This document shows positions 54,989 through 63,860 of a DNA stretch of 64,000 nucleotides, piece by piece (positions within the stretch are counted from its first letter, which is position 1; every line of letters starts with the position of its first letter). A model generated the notes under the pieces. That model saw only the letters and a list, made by a program, of their open reading frames with translations. It had not been told where the DNA came from and searched no databases. The translations under genes were made by a program, and so were the position numbers. This stretch comes from Chryseobacterium cucumeris. Its GTDB lineage: Bacteria > Bacteroidota > Bacteroidia > Flavobacteriales > Weeksellaceae. The stretch is from contig NZ_CP068760.1 in NCBI RefSeq assembly GCF_016775705.1, positions 1,240,001 through 1,304,000 of the forward strand, in the 5' to 3' direction.

Positions 54989-56020
54989 TCAGAAAGAAAA
55001 GTCCAGATCATCTGCAGAAGGCCTGAAATTGGAATGCATAGCCGCGGTAAAATAATCGCAAAATATCTGGTACACTGCAGAATCAGTATCTGTAGCCCGG
55101 ATTCCCAGCTGTGTATAAACAGTAAGGATCTGACGGGATAATTTTTGAACCATCTCTACTCCATACTGATGAATCACGTGTTGTTTATCCTCCGGAATCT
55201 CTTTGTGATCACCGAGTATATGTTCTACTTCTCTGGCTATGCTTAATACTTTTCCCAAATGTTTTTTAACAGACTCTGCGAAACTTTTGAAATGGATCTC
55301 AGGACGAATATATTCTGCTTCTTCAATAAAATGAGAAGCCATTCCCAAATAGTTGACCAACAGTGTCAAGTCTGCAAAAATCCGAAAAGGAATAGTGTCC
55401 AGAATATCATTCGTGAAAAAAATATCGTAAACAAAGCTGTAATCTTCACTGACAGTGACATTTTTAATGGCAAAGGAATAGGTTCCGCTGGCTTTCATTC
55501 CCATAGATTTCCAGTTGGGAATAACCTCAGCGTGTTCTTTCGAAATAATAAATGATCGAATTATTCCATTGCCATGACCATCCATTAAAGGTTTTCCGTT
55601 TTCTGTAATTTTTGCATTCAATGTAAAATGGGTAAGATGAGGTGCTCCTGTTGCAAAATTCCATGAACCGTTGATCAGATAAGTGCTGTCATCCTGTTTT
55701 TCTGCCGTCCCGCCAACCATTCCGCTTCCTCCAAAGCAGGTTTCAGAATGAGTGAAGAGTAACTGAGCAATTTCAGGCTTGATATTTCTGGAAAAGTAAT
55801 TGGCACCGGCACAAAGTGTCAGCATCCAGCCAAAGCTTCCATCGGTTTCTGCACAGCCAAATAAGGCGTTAAGTCCTTCTTCAAAACGATAGCCGAGTCC
55901 TCCATATTTTTTGGGGACCCATATTTTAAGCAGTTCTTCTTCACGAATATGCTGCATTACTTTATCAGAAATTACAGGGGCTCCATGAAGTTCCCGTCTG
56001 ATCTCTTTAGTACTCAGCAT
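54989..56020 (-). CDS. Acyl-CoA dehydrogenase-like flavoprotein
   Basis: 343 residues, slightly short for the family (about 380). Contains WVPKKYGGLGYRFEEGLNAL, GSFGWMLTLCAGAN and NGSWNFATGAPHLTHFTLNA, with an SMGMKASGTYSF region as in acyl-CoA dehydrogenase and flavin monooxygenase relatives. The catalytic Glu is not obvious. It overlaps pnuT by 14 bases and lies in the same TPP-riboswitch transcript, so a role in thiamine or precursor metabolism is possible. Substrate unknown. Confidence 0.8.
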   Translation of the reverse strand: MLSTKEIRRELHGAPVISDKVMQHIREEELLKIWVPKKYGGLGYRFEEGLNALFGCAETDGSFGWMLTLCAGANYFSRNIKPEIAQLLFTHSETCFGGSGMVGGTAEKQDDSTYLINGSWNFATGAPHLTHFTLNAKITENGKPLMDGHGNGIIRSFIISKEHAEVIPNWKSMGMKASGTYSFAIKNVTVSEDYSFVYDIFFTNDILDTIPFRIFADLTLLVNYLGMASHFIEEAEYIRPEIHFKSFAESVKKHLGKVLSIAREVEHILGDHKEIPEDKQHVIHQYGVEMVQKLSRQILTVYTQLGIRATDTDSAVYQIFCDYFTAAMHSNFRPSADDLDFSF

Positions 56021-56603
56021 TAGCTTTCGATTTAATAATTTTTTGCCACTCTATATATCCGGAAATGGCTACTAAAAATAAGAATGACATCAAAACAGCA
56101 TAGAGATACAATTCTTTATGAATCATTAAAGGAATAGAAATGATATTACTGACATTGAGTATCACCCAGTTTTCAATTTTCCGTCTCGCCATCAGCCACA
56201 TTCCCGCCCAGGCAAAAGCACTCACCAGAGAATCCCAGATAGGAACATCCGAGTCTGTAAAATGGGTCAGAAAAGACCAGAATAAGATAAAAGTTCCCAG
56301 AACAATTCCTCCCGTAATCCATTTTTCTGTGGTGGTGGTAACAGAGATTTCCATTTCTGATTTCTGCTTTCCGAATTTCCAATATAACCATCCATAGATG
56401 CTCATGATCAGATAATAAAGATTTAAGGTAAATTCAGCGTACAGCTTGGAAGTAAGCATCACATACAGCGTAAGCAGAATACCTGCAATTCCGAAAAGAT
56501 AGTTGTTGACATTGTTTTTACGGGCCAGTAAAACCTGGATTACTGAAAATAATACTCCGAACCATTCCGGTAAGGTAATTTGTTTTAAAATGTCCTGCAT
56601 CAT
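56007..56603 (-). CDS. pnuT: PnuC-family transporter, predicted thiamine transporter PnuT
   Basis: 198 residues, seven predicted membrane helices. The conserved PnuC core includes NNYLFGIAGILLTLYVMLTS, MSIYGWLYWKFGK and WDSLVSAFAWAGMWLMARRK. PnuC proteins move nicotinamide riboside; members under a TPP riboswitch (PnuT) are considered thiamine transporters. The riboswitch directly upstream therefore decides the substrate call. First gene of the operon with the flavoprotein gene. Confidence 0.93.
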   Translation of the reverse strand: MMQDILKQITLPEWFGVLFSVIQVLLARKNNVNNYLFGIAGILLTLYVMLTSKLYAEFTLNLYYLIMSIYGWLYWKFGKQKSEMEISVTTTTEKWITGGIVLGTFILFWSFLTHFTDSDVPIWDSLVSAFAWAGMWLMARRKIENWVILNVSNIISIPLMIHKELYLYAVLMSFLFLVAISGYIEWQKIIKSKANAEY

Positions 56604-56642
56604 ATTAATTATTAGAAATCAAATGATGAGATGATCAGTAAG

Positions 56643-56730
56643 CAATCCCTACGCCGGCATTATCCGGATCAGGTGTGGAAATACATTCCTGGGTATCATC
56701 TCAGCCACCGTTATCTGTAGCACCCCATTG
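56643..56730 (-). promoter_or_regulatory. TPP riboswitch (THI element)
   Basis: On the minus strand the conserved cores appear in order: GGGGTGC, GGCTGAGATGATACCC, ACCTGATCCGGATAATGCC and GGCGTAGGGA, closed by CAAT/ATTG. These are the invariant helices and loops of TPP aptamers. It lies 40 bases upstream of the pnuT ATG. No clear terminator hairpin, so translational control is likely. Confidence 0.95.
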
Positions 56731-56859
56731 TTGGGCAAAGGTGCAGCTTTTTGTTGAAAAAAGAAAGGACTTTAGCCTATTATTTTTGAGATATGATCAG
56801 GATTATAAAGAGTCCGTCAGGTAAGTTTTAATTTTATAGCTCACTTTAAAAATTATATT

Positions 56860-57321
56860 ATGGATCATCAGCAGGAAATATCAGTACTTAATGACTTACT
56901 ACACATTACCAACGACAGAAAGGAAGGCTTTGAAAAAGTTGAGGGAAAAGTATGGGAAATGTATCCGGATGTAAAAGATGAGTACGAACATATGATTTCG
57001 CAGTCGAAAATCATGAAAAATGAACTGATCAACCTCATCACAGAAAAGCAAGGCACTCCGGAGGACTCAACGTCCATGGCAGGAGCTGTTCACAGAACTT
57101 GGATTGACATTAAAAATTCTTTTACCATGGGAAATCTCATAGAATCTACATTAGAAAATGTGGTATTTGGCGAAAAAGCAGCTATTGAAGCTTATCAAAA
57201 TGCCCTGGACACAGGTGAGCTCAGCCCAAAAAGTACTGAGATTGTGTCTGAACAGCTTCGTATCCTTAAAGATTCTTACAGACAATTCAAGAAAATTGAA
57301 GAATATAAAAAGAAAGAATAA
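56860..57321 (+). CDS. DUF2383/PA2169 four-helix bundle protein
   Basis: 153 residues, helical throughout. LNDLLHITNDRKEGFEK at the start and LIESTLENVVFGEKAAIEAY near residue 95 match DUF2383 (PA2169 family, ferritin-like). Linked to stress physiology in other bacteria, mechanism unknown. Single gene, followed by a terminator. Confidence 0.88.
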   Translation: MDHQQEISVLNDLLHITNDRKEGFEKVEGKVWEMYPDVKDEYEHMISQSKIMKNELINLITEKQGTPEDSTSMAGAVHRTWIDIKNSFTMGNLIESTLENVVFGEKAAIEAYQNALDTGELSPKSTEIVSEQLRILKDSYRQFKKIEEYKKKE

Positions 57322-57329
57322 TCAAAAAA

Positions 57330-57348
57330 CTCCTCTTAAAAAGAGGAG
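57330..57348. terminator. Terminator after the DUF2383 gene
   Basis: CTCCTCTT (57330-57337) and AAGAGGAG (57341-57348) pair around AAA. A-run on the 5' side makes it effective for the opposite strand too. Confidence 0.7.
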
Positions 57349-57443
57349 CTTACTATAATCAAGAACAAAATAATATTTAATCAATTCAAAATTATTAAAT
57401 ATTGTATGCTCATACTTATGATGCAGGTCATAAAAACTCAATA

Positions 57444-58055
57444 TTATTTGACCACATTTTTAGCTTTTTCCGATTCCTGCAAATGATGTTCAAGTGTCGG
57501 AAGGGTTTTCGCTGCGAAAGATTTTAATGAGGCTTCTGTTCCTTCTGACACCTCTTTTTTGAATGCTTCTACATCTTCCTTGTGGTCACTGACCATTAAA
57601 TCTGTATATTTTTTGTCAAAGTCTTTACCTTTCTTAGCTTTCAGGTCATCATACATCTTCTGCTTTTCGGCATCCAGACTTGTGGGTAAGGTATACCCTA
57701 TTCCTGATGCCCAATTCTTAAGCTCGTCGTTCGCTTTGGAATGATCGGTTACCATCATTGCTCCCAAAGATTTTACCACTGAGTTTTCAGCGTTTGTTGC
57801 GGCCAGTTTTCCCATCATTACCTCCATCAGTCCTCCTATGGCTGCAGCATCCGCAAACTTTTTGTCCTGATCGCTGAGAGTACTTTTCTGATCTTTGGTG
57901 TCTGACATTTTGGTGGAGTCGCTTACCGTCATCCCGGATTCTGCAGGGGCAGACATTGTGGTACTTTCCTCAGATTGACTCGTGGTTGTCGGTTCGTTTT
58001 TTTTGCAGGCCGTTAAAGCAGCTAATGCAAAAATTGTTACTACAAGATTTTTCAT
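57444..58055 (-). CDS. DUF4142 lipoprotein
   Basis: 203 residues. Lipobox LAALTAC (Cys 17), then a Ser/Thr-rich linker and a helical domain starting DQDKKFADAAAIGGLMEVMM with MMVTDHSKANDELK, the DUF4142 pattern (predicted ferritin-like bundle). HLQESEKAK at the end is also typical. Function unknown, stress-associated in relatives. Confidence 0.9.
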   Translation of the reverse strand: MKNLVVTIFALAALTACKKNEPTTTSQSEESTTMSAPAESGMTVSDSTKMSDTKDQKSTLSDQDKKFADAAAIGGLMEVMMGKLAATNAENSVVKSLGAMMVTDHSKANDELKNWASGIGYTLPTSLDAEKQKMYDDLKAKKGKDFDKKYTDLMVSDHKEDVEAFKKEVSEGTEASLKSFAAKTLPTLEHHLQESEKAKNVVK

Positions 58056-58184
58056 AATAATAAATTTTAAGTGGTGATATTAATGAAGTCAAACAATGAC
58101 TTTGTTTATAAATGCAACAATTTATCTGCCAAAAACCGATTACAACACTTCTAACCTAATCATAAAACATTATGAATAAATACC

Positions 58185-58793
58185 TTACAACTTATTAACC
58201 AACCGGAATGTAAGATTAATACGCTCCTTCATAGCGGTTAGAGACTTGGCAATACGATGTTCCCAGTTTTCCTGAAGGTCTCCTTTCATAATCAATAATG
58301 ATCCGTGAGGAAGAGGCAGGCTGTATTTACTCTGATGATGGTCTTTTTTCCTGAAATCAAAATTTCTGGTCTGCCCCAGACTTACTGATGCAATCACCGG
58401 ACGTTTCCCATATCTGCTTTCCTTATCCCGATGCCAGGCAACAGAATCGTTATGATCTCTGTAAAGGTTCAACAATACGGAATTGAATTGATAGCCAAAT
58501 GTTTCTTCTATTCTTTGTTTTAAAGAAAACAGTTCGGGTGTCCAATGATGGGCATCCAGTTCATTGTCTGAAGGATAGGCATTTTTCTCATCTCCATACC
58601 AGGCGGTTAAGCGAGGTGTGAGAACCATCTTATCATACATTTTCTGGGTACGTTGTTTCCAGGGAGCTGTTTCAAGCAGATGAATTTTAAGGCGGTCAGC
58701 TTCTTCCTGATTCAGGAAATGTTCTCTGTATTCCAGAAGGTCTTTTGGAAATTCGTACAGATCTGCTGAGTCGAACAGGCTAAGTTGGGTCAT
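58185..58793 (-). CDS. AlkB-like 2-oxoglutarate/Fe(II) dioxygenase
   Basis: 202 residues. Iron ligands His121-x-Asp123 (WHRDKE) and His179 (WEHRI), then RINLTFR, the RxNxTxR box that binds 2-oxoglutarate. Repairs alkylated bases by oxidative demethylation. The AlkB-homologue 2/3-like length and PRLTAWYGD segment suggest DNA repair. Single gene in a stress-related neighbourhood. Confidence 0.93.
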   Translation of the reverse strand: MTQLSLFDSADLYEFPKDLLEYREHFLNQEEADRLKIHLLETAPWKQRTQKMYDKMVLTPRLTAWYGDEKNAYPSDNELDAHHWTPELFSLKQRIEETFGYQFNSVLLNLYRDHNDSVAWHRDKESRYGKRPVIASVSLGQTRNFDFRKKDHHQSKYSLPLPHGSLLIMKGDLQENWEHRIAKSLTAMKERINLTFRLVNKL

Positions 58794-58972
58794 TTTTAAA
58801 CTTTATAAATGGTAGAATACAGTTTTCTTTTACAGTATAAGAGTTTTGTTATTCAATTACAGTTCATTTAAAAAAACTAAATTGATACAAATTATATCCA
58901 CAAATATACTACAACTGATACAAAATCAACCAAGATAAAAATGTTGCATTTTAAACCTTTCCGGATTTCAAT

Positions 58973-59007
58973 AAAAAGGAGACCTGATTTTTTCAGGTCT
59001 CCTTTTT
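58973..59007. terminator. Terminator of the DUF892 gene
   Basis: AAAAAGGAGACCTGA and TCAGGTCTCCTTTTT are exact complements around a T5 loop. Confidence 0.9.
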
Positions 59008-59018
59008 AAAGATTGTAT

Positions 59019-59591
59019 TTACATGGCTTTGCTGTTAAGATTGGTATCAGCAACTTTTGTAAGCAGTTCATCACATTTTTTTTCTTCTTCCAATGTGCTT
59101 AAAAAGTTTTTAAGACACTCTTCTTCCTTCAATACTTTTGCGAATGCTGCCAGTGTTCCATAAGTAGCAATTTCATAATGTTCAACTTTTTGCGCTGCTG
59201 CAATAATGCCCGCATCTCTTACTGCTCCCGGTTCTGTCTCTTCCATAATGCTCTTTCCTTCATCCAGCAATCCCTGCATAGCATCACATTTTTTTGCCTG
59301 GGCTTTTTTTCCTAATGCTTTAAAACATTCTTCCAGTCTTTCCACATGGCCTTCCGTTTCTGTGATGTGCTTATCGATGCCTTGCTTAAGCTTTTCACTG
59401 GTTGCATTTTTCATCATTGCCGGCAGCGCTTTCAATAGTGCTTTTTCAGCCCAGTAAATATCTTTCAGTGCATCTTCAAAAAGATCTTCCAAACTTTTGG
59501 CTGCATTTTTTTTAGCCGGAGTTTTTGCTGTTGTTTTTGCTGTTGTCGTTTTTTTGGCTGGTGATTTTTTGGTTGCCGTTTTAGTTTCCAT
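59019..59591 (-). CDS. YciE/YciF-type ferritin-like protein (DUF892) with Lys/Ala-rich tail
   Basis: 190 residues. Residues 1-30 (TKTATKKSPAKKTTTAKTTA) are a histone H1-like Lys/Ala/Thr repeat. The remainder is DUF892: LEDLFEDALKDIYWAEKALL, HITETEGHVERLEECFKALG, and QKVEHYEIATYGTLAAFAKV, which carries the Glu/His metal ligands of the ferritin-like fold. The N-terminal tail suggests DNA or polyanion binding as in some Dps proteins. Function of the family is unsettled. Confidence 0.9.
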   Translation of the reverse strand: METKTATKKSPAKKTTTAKTTAKTPAKKNAAKSLEDLFEDALKDIYWAEKALLKALPAMMKNATSEKLKQGIDKHITETEGHVERLEECFKALGKKAQAKKCDAMQGLLDEGKSIMEETEPGAVRDAGIIAAAQKVEHYEIATYGTLAAFAKVLKEEECLKNFLSTLEEEKKCDELLTKVADTNLNSKAM

Positions 59592-59778
59592 AATATAATA
59601 ATTTAGTGTTTGATTGGTGATAAATCTGCAACTATAAGACCATTTTTACCTGAAATGCCAAGATGTGGTATCTAAAATTATCAGCCTGAATATCTATTTT
59701 AAGATATAATATGAGAAGACTCATAAACATGAAAGTGCTTTTAGATGTACTTTTAATATCACTAAATCAATAATTAAC

Positions 59779-60546
59779 ATGGGAAAAAGAACCACTTTAA
59801 ATCTTACGCTGAAAATCTGGCGGCAGAAAGACAGAAAAACAAAAGGAAAATTTGAAATGTATAAAGTATCCGGTATTTCTACAGATTCATCCTTCCTTGA
59901 AATGCTGGATATTCTCAATGAACAGCTGATTGATGAGAATAAAGAGCCTGTAGCTTTCGATCACGACTGCCGGGAAGGAATATGCGGAATGTGTTCTCTT
60001 TATATCAACGGAAGAGCACACGGCCCTGATACAGGAATCACAACCTGCCAGCTCCACATGAGAATGTTCAATGATGGCGAAACAATAGTTATTGAACCCT
60101 GGAGAAGTATTGCCTTTCCTGTCATCAAAGATCTCATTACAGACCGCAGTGCTTTTGACAGAATAATGGCTGCCGGAGGGTTTATTTCTGTAAATACTTC
60201 AGGGAATACATTAGACGCCAATGCGATTTTAGTTCCGAAAGAAGATGCCGATAAAGCCATGGATGCTGCAGCATGTATCAGTTGCGGAGCTTGTGTTGCC
60301 TGCTGTCCTAATGGCGCTGCAATGCTTTTTGTGGGAGCAAAGGTTTCCCACCTGGCATTACTTCCGCAGGGAAAAGTAGAAGCAAAAAGAAGAGTTCTGA
60401 ACATGGTTCAGGCAATGGATGATGAAGGTTTCGGAAACTGTTCGGTAATCGGAGCCTGCGAAGTAGAGTGTCCGAAAAATATATCACTCGATAATATTGC
60501 AAGAATGAACAGAGAATATATGTCTGCCTGGATCAGTAAACCATAA
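59779..60546 (+). CDS. Succinate dehydrogenase/fumarate reductase-type iron-sulfur protein, no partner genes nearby
   Basis: 255 residues. The 2Fe-2S motif [12 protein letters not shown] plus Cys90 (Cys 64, 69, 72, 90) and a [12 protein letters not shown] motif (about 166-177) and [12 protein letters not shown] for the other clusters, a full SdhB set. SdhA and SdhC are not adjacent, unlike the usual sdhCAB operon. It may be a second copy or work with partners elsewhere. The next gene, an SDR, follows 23 bases later in the same direction. Confidence 0.9.
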   Translation: MGKRTTLNLTLKIWRQKDRKTKGKFEMYKVSGISTDSSFLEMLDILNEQLIDENKEPVAFDHDCREGICGMCSLYINGRAHGPDTGITTCQLHMRMFNDGETIVIEPWRSIAFPVIKDLITDRSAFDRIMAAGGFISVNTSGNTLDANAILVPKEDADKAMDAAACISCGACVACCPNGAAMLFVGAKVSHLALLPQGKVEAKRRVLNMVQAMDDEGFGNCSVIGACEVECPKNISLDNIARMNREYMSAWISKP

Positions 60547-60569
60547 CCAATAATTTTAAACCGGAAACC

Positions 60570-61574
60570 ATGGTATTAGTAACCGGAGCCACCGGAATTC
60601 TTGGCAGGGTAATCGTTCTGGAGCTTCTAAAAAAAGGCAGAACGGTAAGGGCATGCAAAAGAAAGTCAAGTGATCTCGAAGAGGTCAAAAGATCACTAAG
60701 TTACTACACAGAAAATGCAGCTATTCTTTTTGATAAAATTGAATGGGTAGATATCAGCCTTGATGACAAAAAAACCTTACAACAGGCGCTGCAAGGTGTA
60801 AAGGAAGTCTATCATTGCGCTGCTAAAGTGAGTTATGATCCTGATGACAGGGAAAAGGTAGAGCGTGTGAATGTGGAAGGAACACAAAACCTCTTAGAAT
60901 GCTGTAAAAATTCAGGAATCAGCAAGTTTCTGTATGTAAGCTCTGCGGTTATTTTTAAAAAGGAAAGAATGGATAAGCCTGTTGATGAGCACTCTCCTCT
61001 TATTAATGATACAAACAATACAATATATGCTGTTTCCAAATATAAAGCTGATTCGGCTGTTTGTAAAGCTTTTAAAGAAGGATTGAATACCATTATCATC
61101 AATCCGGGAATGATCATAGGAAGCGGAAACTGGGATAAAAGCAGTGGAAAGTTCCTGCAGAATTTTATAAGGAGTTTTTACACTTTTTCAGGGCAAGCCG
61201 GATGTGCAGATGTAAGAGACGTGGCTTTCATTGCTACAGCACTAATGGATAAAAATGTTTTCGGAGAAAGGTTTCTTATTGCCTCTGAAAATATAAAATA
61301 CAAAGAGCTGTCTGCTATCATTGCCGGGAATCTGCATAAAATAGAACCATTCGTATTGCCAAAAATTTTCTTAAACATAGGAAAATTCCTGAATATACTT
61401 TTGGGAGGGTTAGTGCCAAAGCTAAGGATGCTGACCACCCAAAACATTGAATTTCTAACCTCATCCCAAAATATATCCAATAAAAAAGTTGCTACTCTGC
61501 TGAAATACCATTTTATTCCGGTTAGAGAAAGTCTTTTATTCCATATTGATAACTTTCTCAGCGAAAAAAAATAG
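60570..61574 (+). CDS. NAD-dependent epimerase/dehydratase family (extended SDR)
   Basis: 334 residues. Rossmann motif VTGATGILGRVIVLELL (about 4-20), substrate region YVSSAVIF and catalytic YAVSKYKAD (YxxxK). Similar to dihydroflavonol-reductase-type SDRs; substrate unknown. Probably cotranscribed with the iron-sulfur protein gene 23 bases upstream, an unusual pairing. Confidence 0.85.
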   Translation: MVLVTGATGILGRVIVLELLKKGRTVRACKRKSSDLEEVKRSLSYYTENAAILFDKIEWVDISLDDKKTLQQALQGVKEVYHCAAKVSYDPDDREKVERVNVEGTQNLLECCKNSGISKFLYVSSAVIFKKERMDKPVDEHSPLINDTNNTIYAVSKYKADSAVCKAFKEGLNTIIINPGMIIGSGNWDKSSGKFLQNFIRSFYTFSGQAGCADVRDVAFIATALMDKNVFGERFLIASENIKYKELSAIIAGNLHKIEPFVLPKIFLNIGKFLNILLGGLVPKLRMLTTQNIEFLTSSQNISNKKVATLLKYHFIPVRESLLFHIDNFLSEKK

Positions 61575-61592
61575 TTCTTCGATATTATAATT

Positions 61593-63065
61593 TCAGTTTT
61601 TTTTCACCCATACACTTACCGAACCAGGATTTACAGTAAACACCGCTTTCCCGTTTTTATCTGTATAAATTTCTTCATGACGGTTCTTTAAAAAATCGGT
61701 ATAAACCGAATCCGCATGTTCTTTTCCCAATTCTATTTCTTTATAGCCTTCTTCGCTATTAGACATGATTACAATGCAACCCGGATGCTTTTCATCTCCT
61801 TTCCGTACAAAAGCTACGCAGTTCGGATGATCAAAATAATCGGTCTGCTTACCGTATGCAAAAAGCTTTCTTACTTCAAGCAGACCGGGAAGCTCTTCAA
61901 CCTTCGGCATGATGATATGCACTTCCTGCTCATCCTTTGTGTCGATATAATCTGCACCAAAAAGATCGGGATAAAATATGCAGGGATAAGCTTCATCGGT
62001 AAGAAGAATAATAGCATAAGCCAAGGGTTTGAACCAGTCTTTCACCGCAGATTCAAGAGCCTGAAGCTGCTGTGTATCATGGTTTTCAACAAAAGAAACT
62101 GAGAATACCGGTTTCTTCTCCAGGAAGCTTCCTTTTAAAATCCGGCTCATATCGTAGTCTTTACCATCCTGTGATGCTTTGAAGAAATTATAATGCAGCG
62201 GAGCATCAAAACAAGAGATAAGATCAGACATTTTATCGGAAAAATACTCAATTTTTTCTGCCTCGTCTTTCCAGAATTCGCCCAAAACAAAACATTCAGG
62301 ATTCACTTCTGTTTTAATATAGGAGATCCAGTCTTTCAAAAAGTCGGAGGAGATATGTTTTAAGGCATCCAATCTGATTCCGTCTACTTTCGTTGTTTCC
62401 ATATACCATCTGATCCATTTTTTCATTTCCTCCACAACATAAGGATTACGGTACTCTATGTCAGCTCCCATCAGATAATCATAATTACCGAACTGATGAC
62501 TTACGGCATCTGTCCACTCCTCACCATATTCATTATGGATTTTAAAAACACCCTTCATCTCCTCTCCTTCTCTGATCACATAATCAATACCGCTGAAACA
62601 GTGATGATCCCATATAAAATCCGAATACACTCCTTTTCTTCCCGGAAAAGTAAATTTCGTATAGGCTGAAACCTCCATATTTTCAGAGATTCTTTCATTA
62701 CGGTTTTCTTCATTCAGCTGATGTACCATAATCTTTTCTTCTTCATCTCCTCCCATCCTATGGTTTAAAACAATATCTGCATATACAGACATTCCCGCTT
62801 CATGCGCTTTCTCTATAGCCATTAAATATTCAGCTTTCGTCCCGTACCGGGTTGGTATGCAACCTTTCTGATCAAATTCTCCCAAATCGTAAAGATCATA
62901 GACATCATAGCCACGGCCTTCCCTATTGAGACTGCATTTATTGGCAGGAGGAAACCATACGGCAGTAAATCCCAAATCTCTTAAATATTCTGCTTTTTCA
63001 GCAAATTCATTCCATAGGTTCCCGGGATGATACCAATGGAAAAACTGAATAATAACTCCGTTCAT
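61593..63065 (-). CDS. Cytoplasmic alpha-amylase, GH13
   Basis: 490 residues, no signal peptide. GH13 regions: ADIVLNHRMGG, the nucleophile region DGIRLDALKHI, the acid/base region FVLGEFWKDE and FVENHDTQQ. MNGVIIQFFHWYHPGNLWNE at the start is the GH13 subfamily 5 pattern (cytoplasmic and liquefying alpha-amylases). It hydrolyses internal alpha-1,4 bonds, here probably of glycogen or imported maltodextrin. The SDR gene lies 11 bases upstream, so it may be in an operon with it. Confidence 0.92.
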   Translation of the reverse strand: MNGVIIQFFHWYHPGNLWNEFAEKAEYLRDLGFTAVWFPPANKCSLNREGRGYDVYDLYDLGEFDQKGCIPTRYGTKAEYLMAIEKAHEAGMSVYADIVLNHRMGGDEEEKIMVHQLNEENRNERISENMEVSAYTKFTFPGRKGVYSDFIWDHHCFSGIDYVIREGEEMKGVFKIHNEYGEEWTDAVSHQFGNYDYLMGADIEYRNPYVVEEMKKWIRWYMETTKVDGIRLDALKHISSDFLKDWISYIKTEVNPECFVLGEFWKDEAEKIEYFSDKMSDLISCFDAPLHYNFFKASQDGKDYDMSRILKGSFLEKKPVFSVSFVENHDTQQLQALESAVKDWFKPLAYAIILLTDEAYPCIFYPDLFGADYIDTKDEQEVHIIMPKVEELPGLLEVRKLFAYGKQTDYFDHPNCVAFVRKGDEKHPGCIVIMSNSEEGYKEIELGKEHADSVYTDFLKNRHEEIYTDKNGKAVFTVNPGSVSVWVKKN

Positions 63066-63076
63066 ATCCGTTAAGA

Positions 63077-63829
63077 TTAACCGTTAACAATTAAACCTCC
63101 ATTAGGATGAAGAACCTGTCCCGTTATCTGTGATGAAGCATCTGTGGCAAGAAATAGAAAACTTGCTGCCACTTCTTCGGTAGAAGCATTACGTTCTAGC
63201 GGCGGTTTATTCTGACCTTCATCTTCTTCCCCGAATGTTTTTTCCGTGAGCGGCGTAGCTACCGGTCCGGGTGCAACAGCATTCACCCGTATTCCTTTAG
63301 GTTTAGCCTGCAGTGCCAATGAACGGGTGAACGAAACGATAGCGCCTTTGGTGGCTGAATAATCCAGTAATTCTTCATGTCCCAGATAGGCAGTAGCTGA
63401 AGTAGTATTGATAATAGAATCCCCTTGTTTTAAATGAGGGAATACGATCTTTGTCAGAAGGATCATTCCAATAATGTTGGAATCGAAAGTCTTGCGGATA
63501 TCCTCCTCTTTAAGATTTTCTATACTTTCACAGGGAACCTGGGTTCCGGCATTATTGATCAGGATATCTATTCCGCCCAGTTTGGAAACGACTTCATTAA
63601 CAACAGATTCACAAAATTTGCTGTCATTAATATCTCCTTCAAACGAAAGAACTTTTCTTCCTGTTTTTTTTATTTCATCCACTGTTTTCATGGCATCTTT
63701 GGCATCATGATAGTGTATGAAGGCAATATCAGCTCCTTCTTTAGCAAATAAAAGAGCGATGGCTTTACCAATTCCGCTGTCTGCTCCTGTAATAAGAACA
63801 GATTTATTTTTCAGTTGTAAATCTTTCAT
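63077..63829 (-). CDS. SDR-family oxidoreductase (glucose dehydrogenase-like)
   Basis: 250 residues from ATG 63829 (MKDLQLKNKSVLITGADSG); the longer frame to 63940 is untranslated spacer. Cofactor motif TGADSGIGKAIA, INNAGTQVP, catalytic Ser in NTTSATAYLG and YSATKGAIVSF (YxxxK). The C-terminal SSQITGQVLHPNGG is typical. Similar to YhdF/YghA and glucose dehydrogenase-like SDRs. It precedes the amylase gene. Confidence 0.9.
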   Translation of the reverse strand: MKDLQLKNKSVLITGADSGIGKAIALLFAKEGADIAFIHYHDAKDAMKTVDEIKKTGRKVLSFEGDINDSKFCESVVNEVVSKLGGIDILINNAGTQVPCESIENLKEEDIRKTFDSNIIGMILLTKIVFPHLKQGDSIINTTSATAYLGHEELLDYSATKGAIVSFTRSLALQAKPKGIRVNAVAPGPVATPLTEKTFGEEDEGQNKPPLERNASTEEVAASFLFLATDASSQITGQVLHPNGGLIVNG

Positions 63830-63860
63830 AGTGTGATTATAGTTTATTATTGAAATAGTT

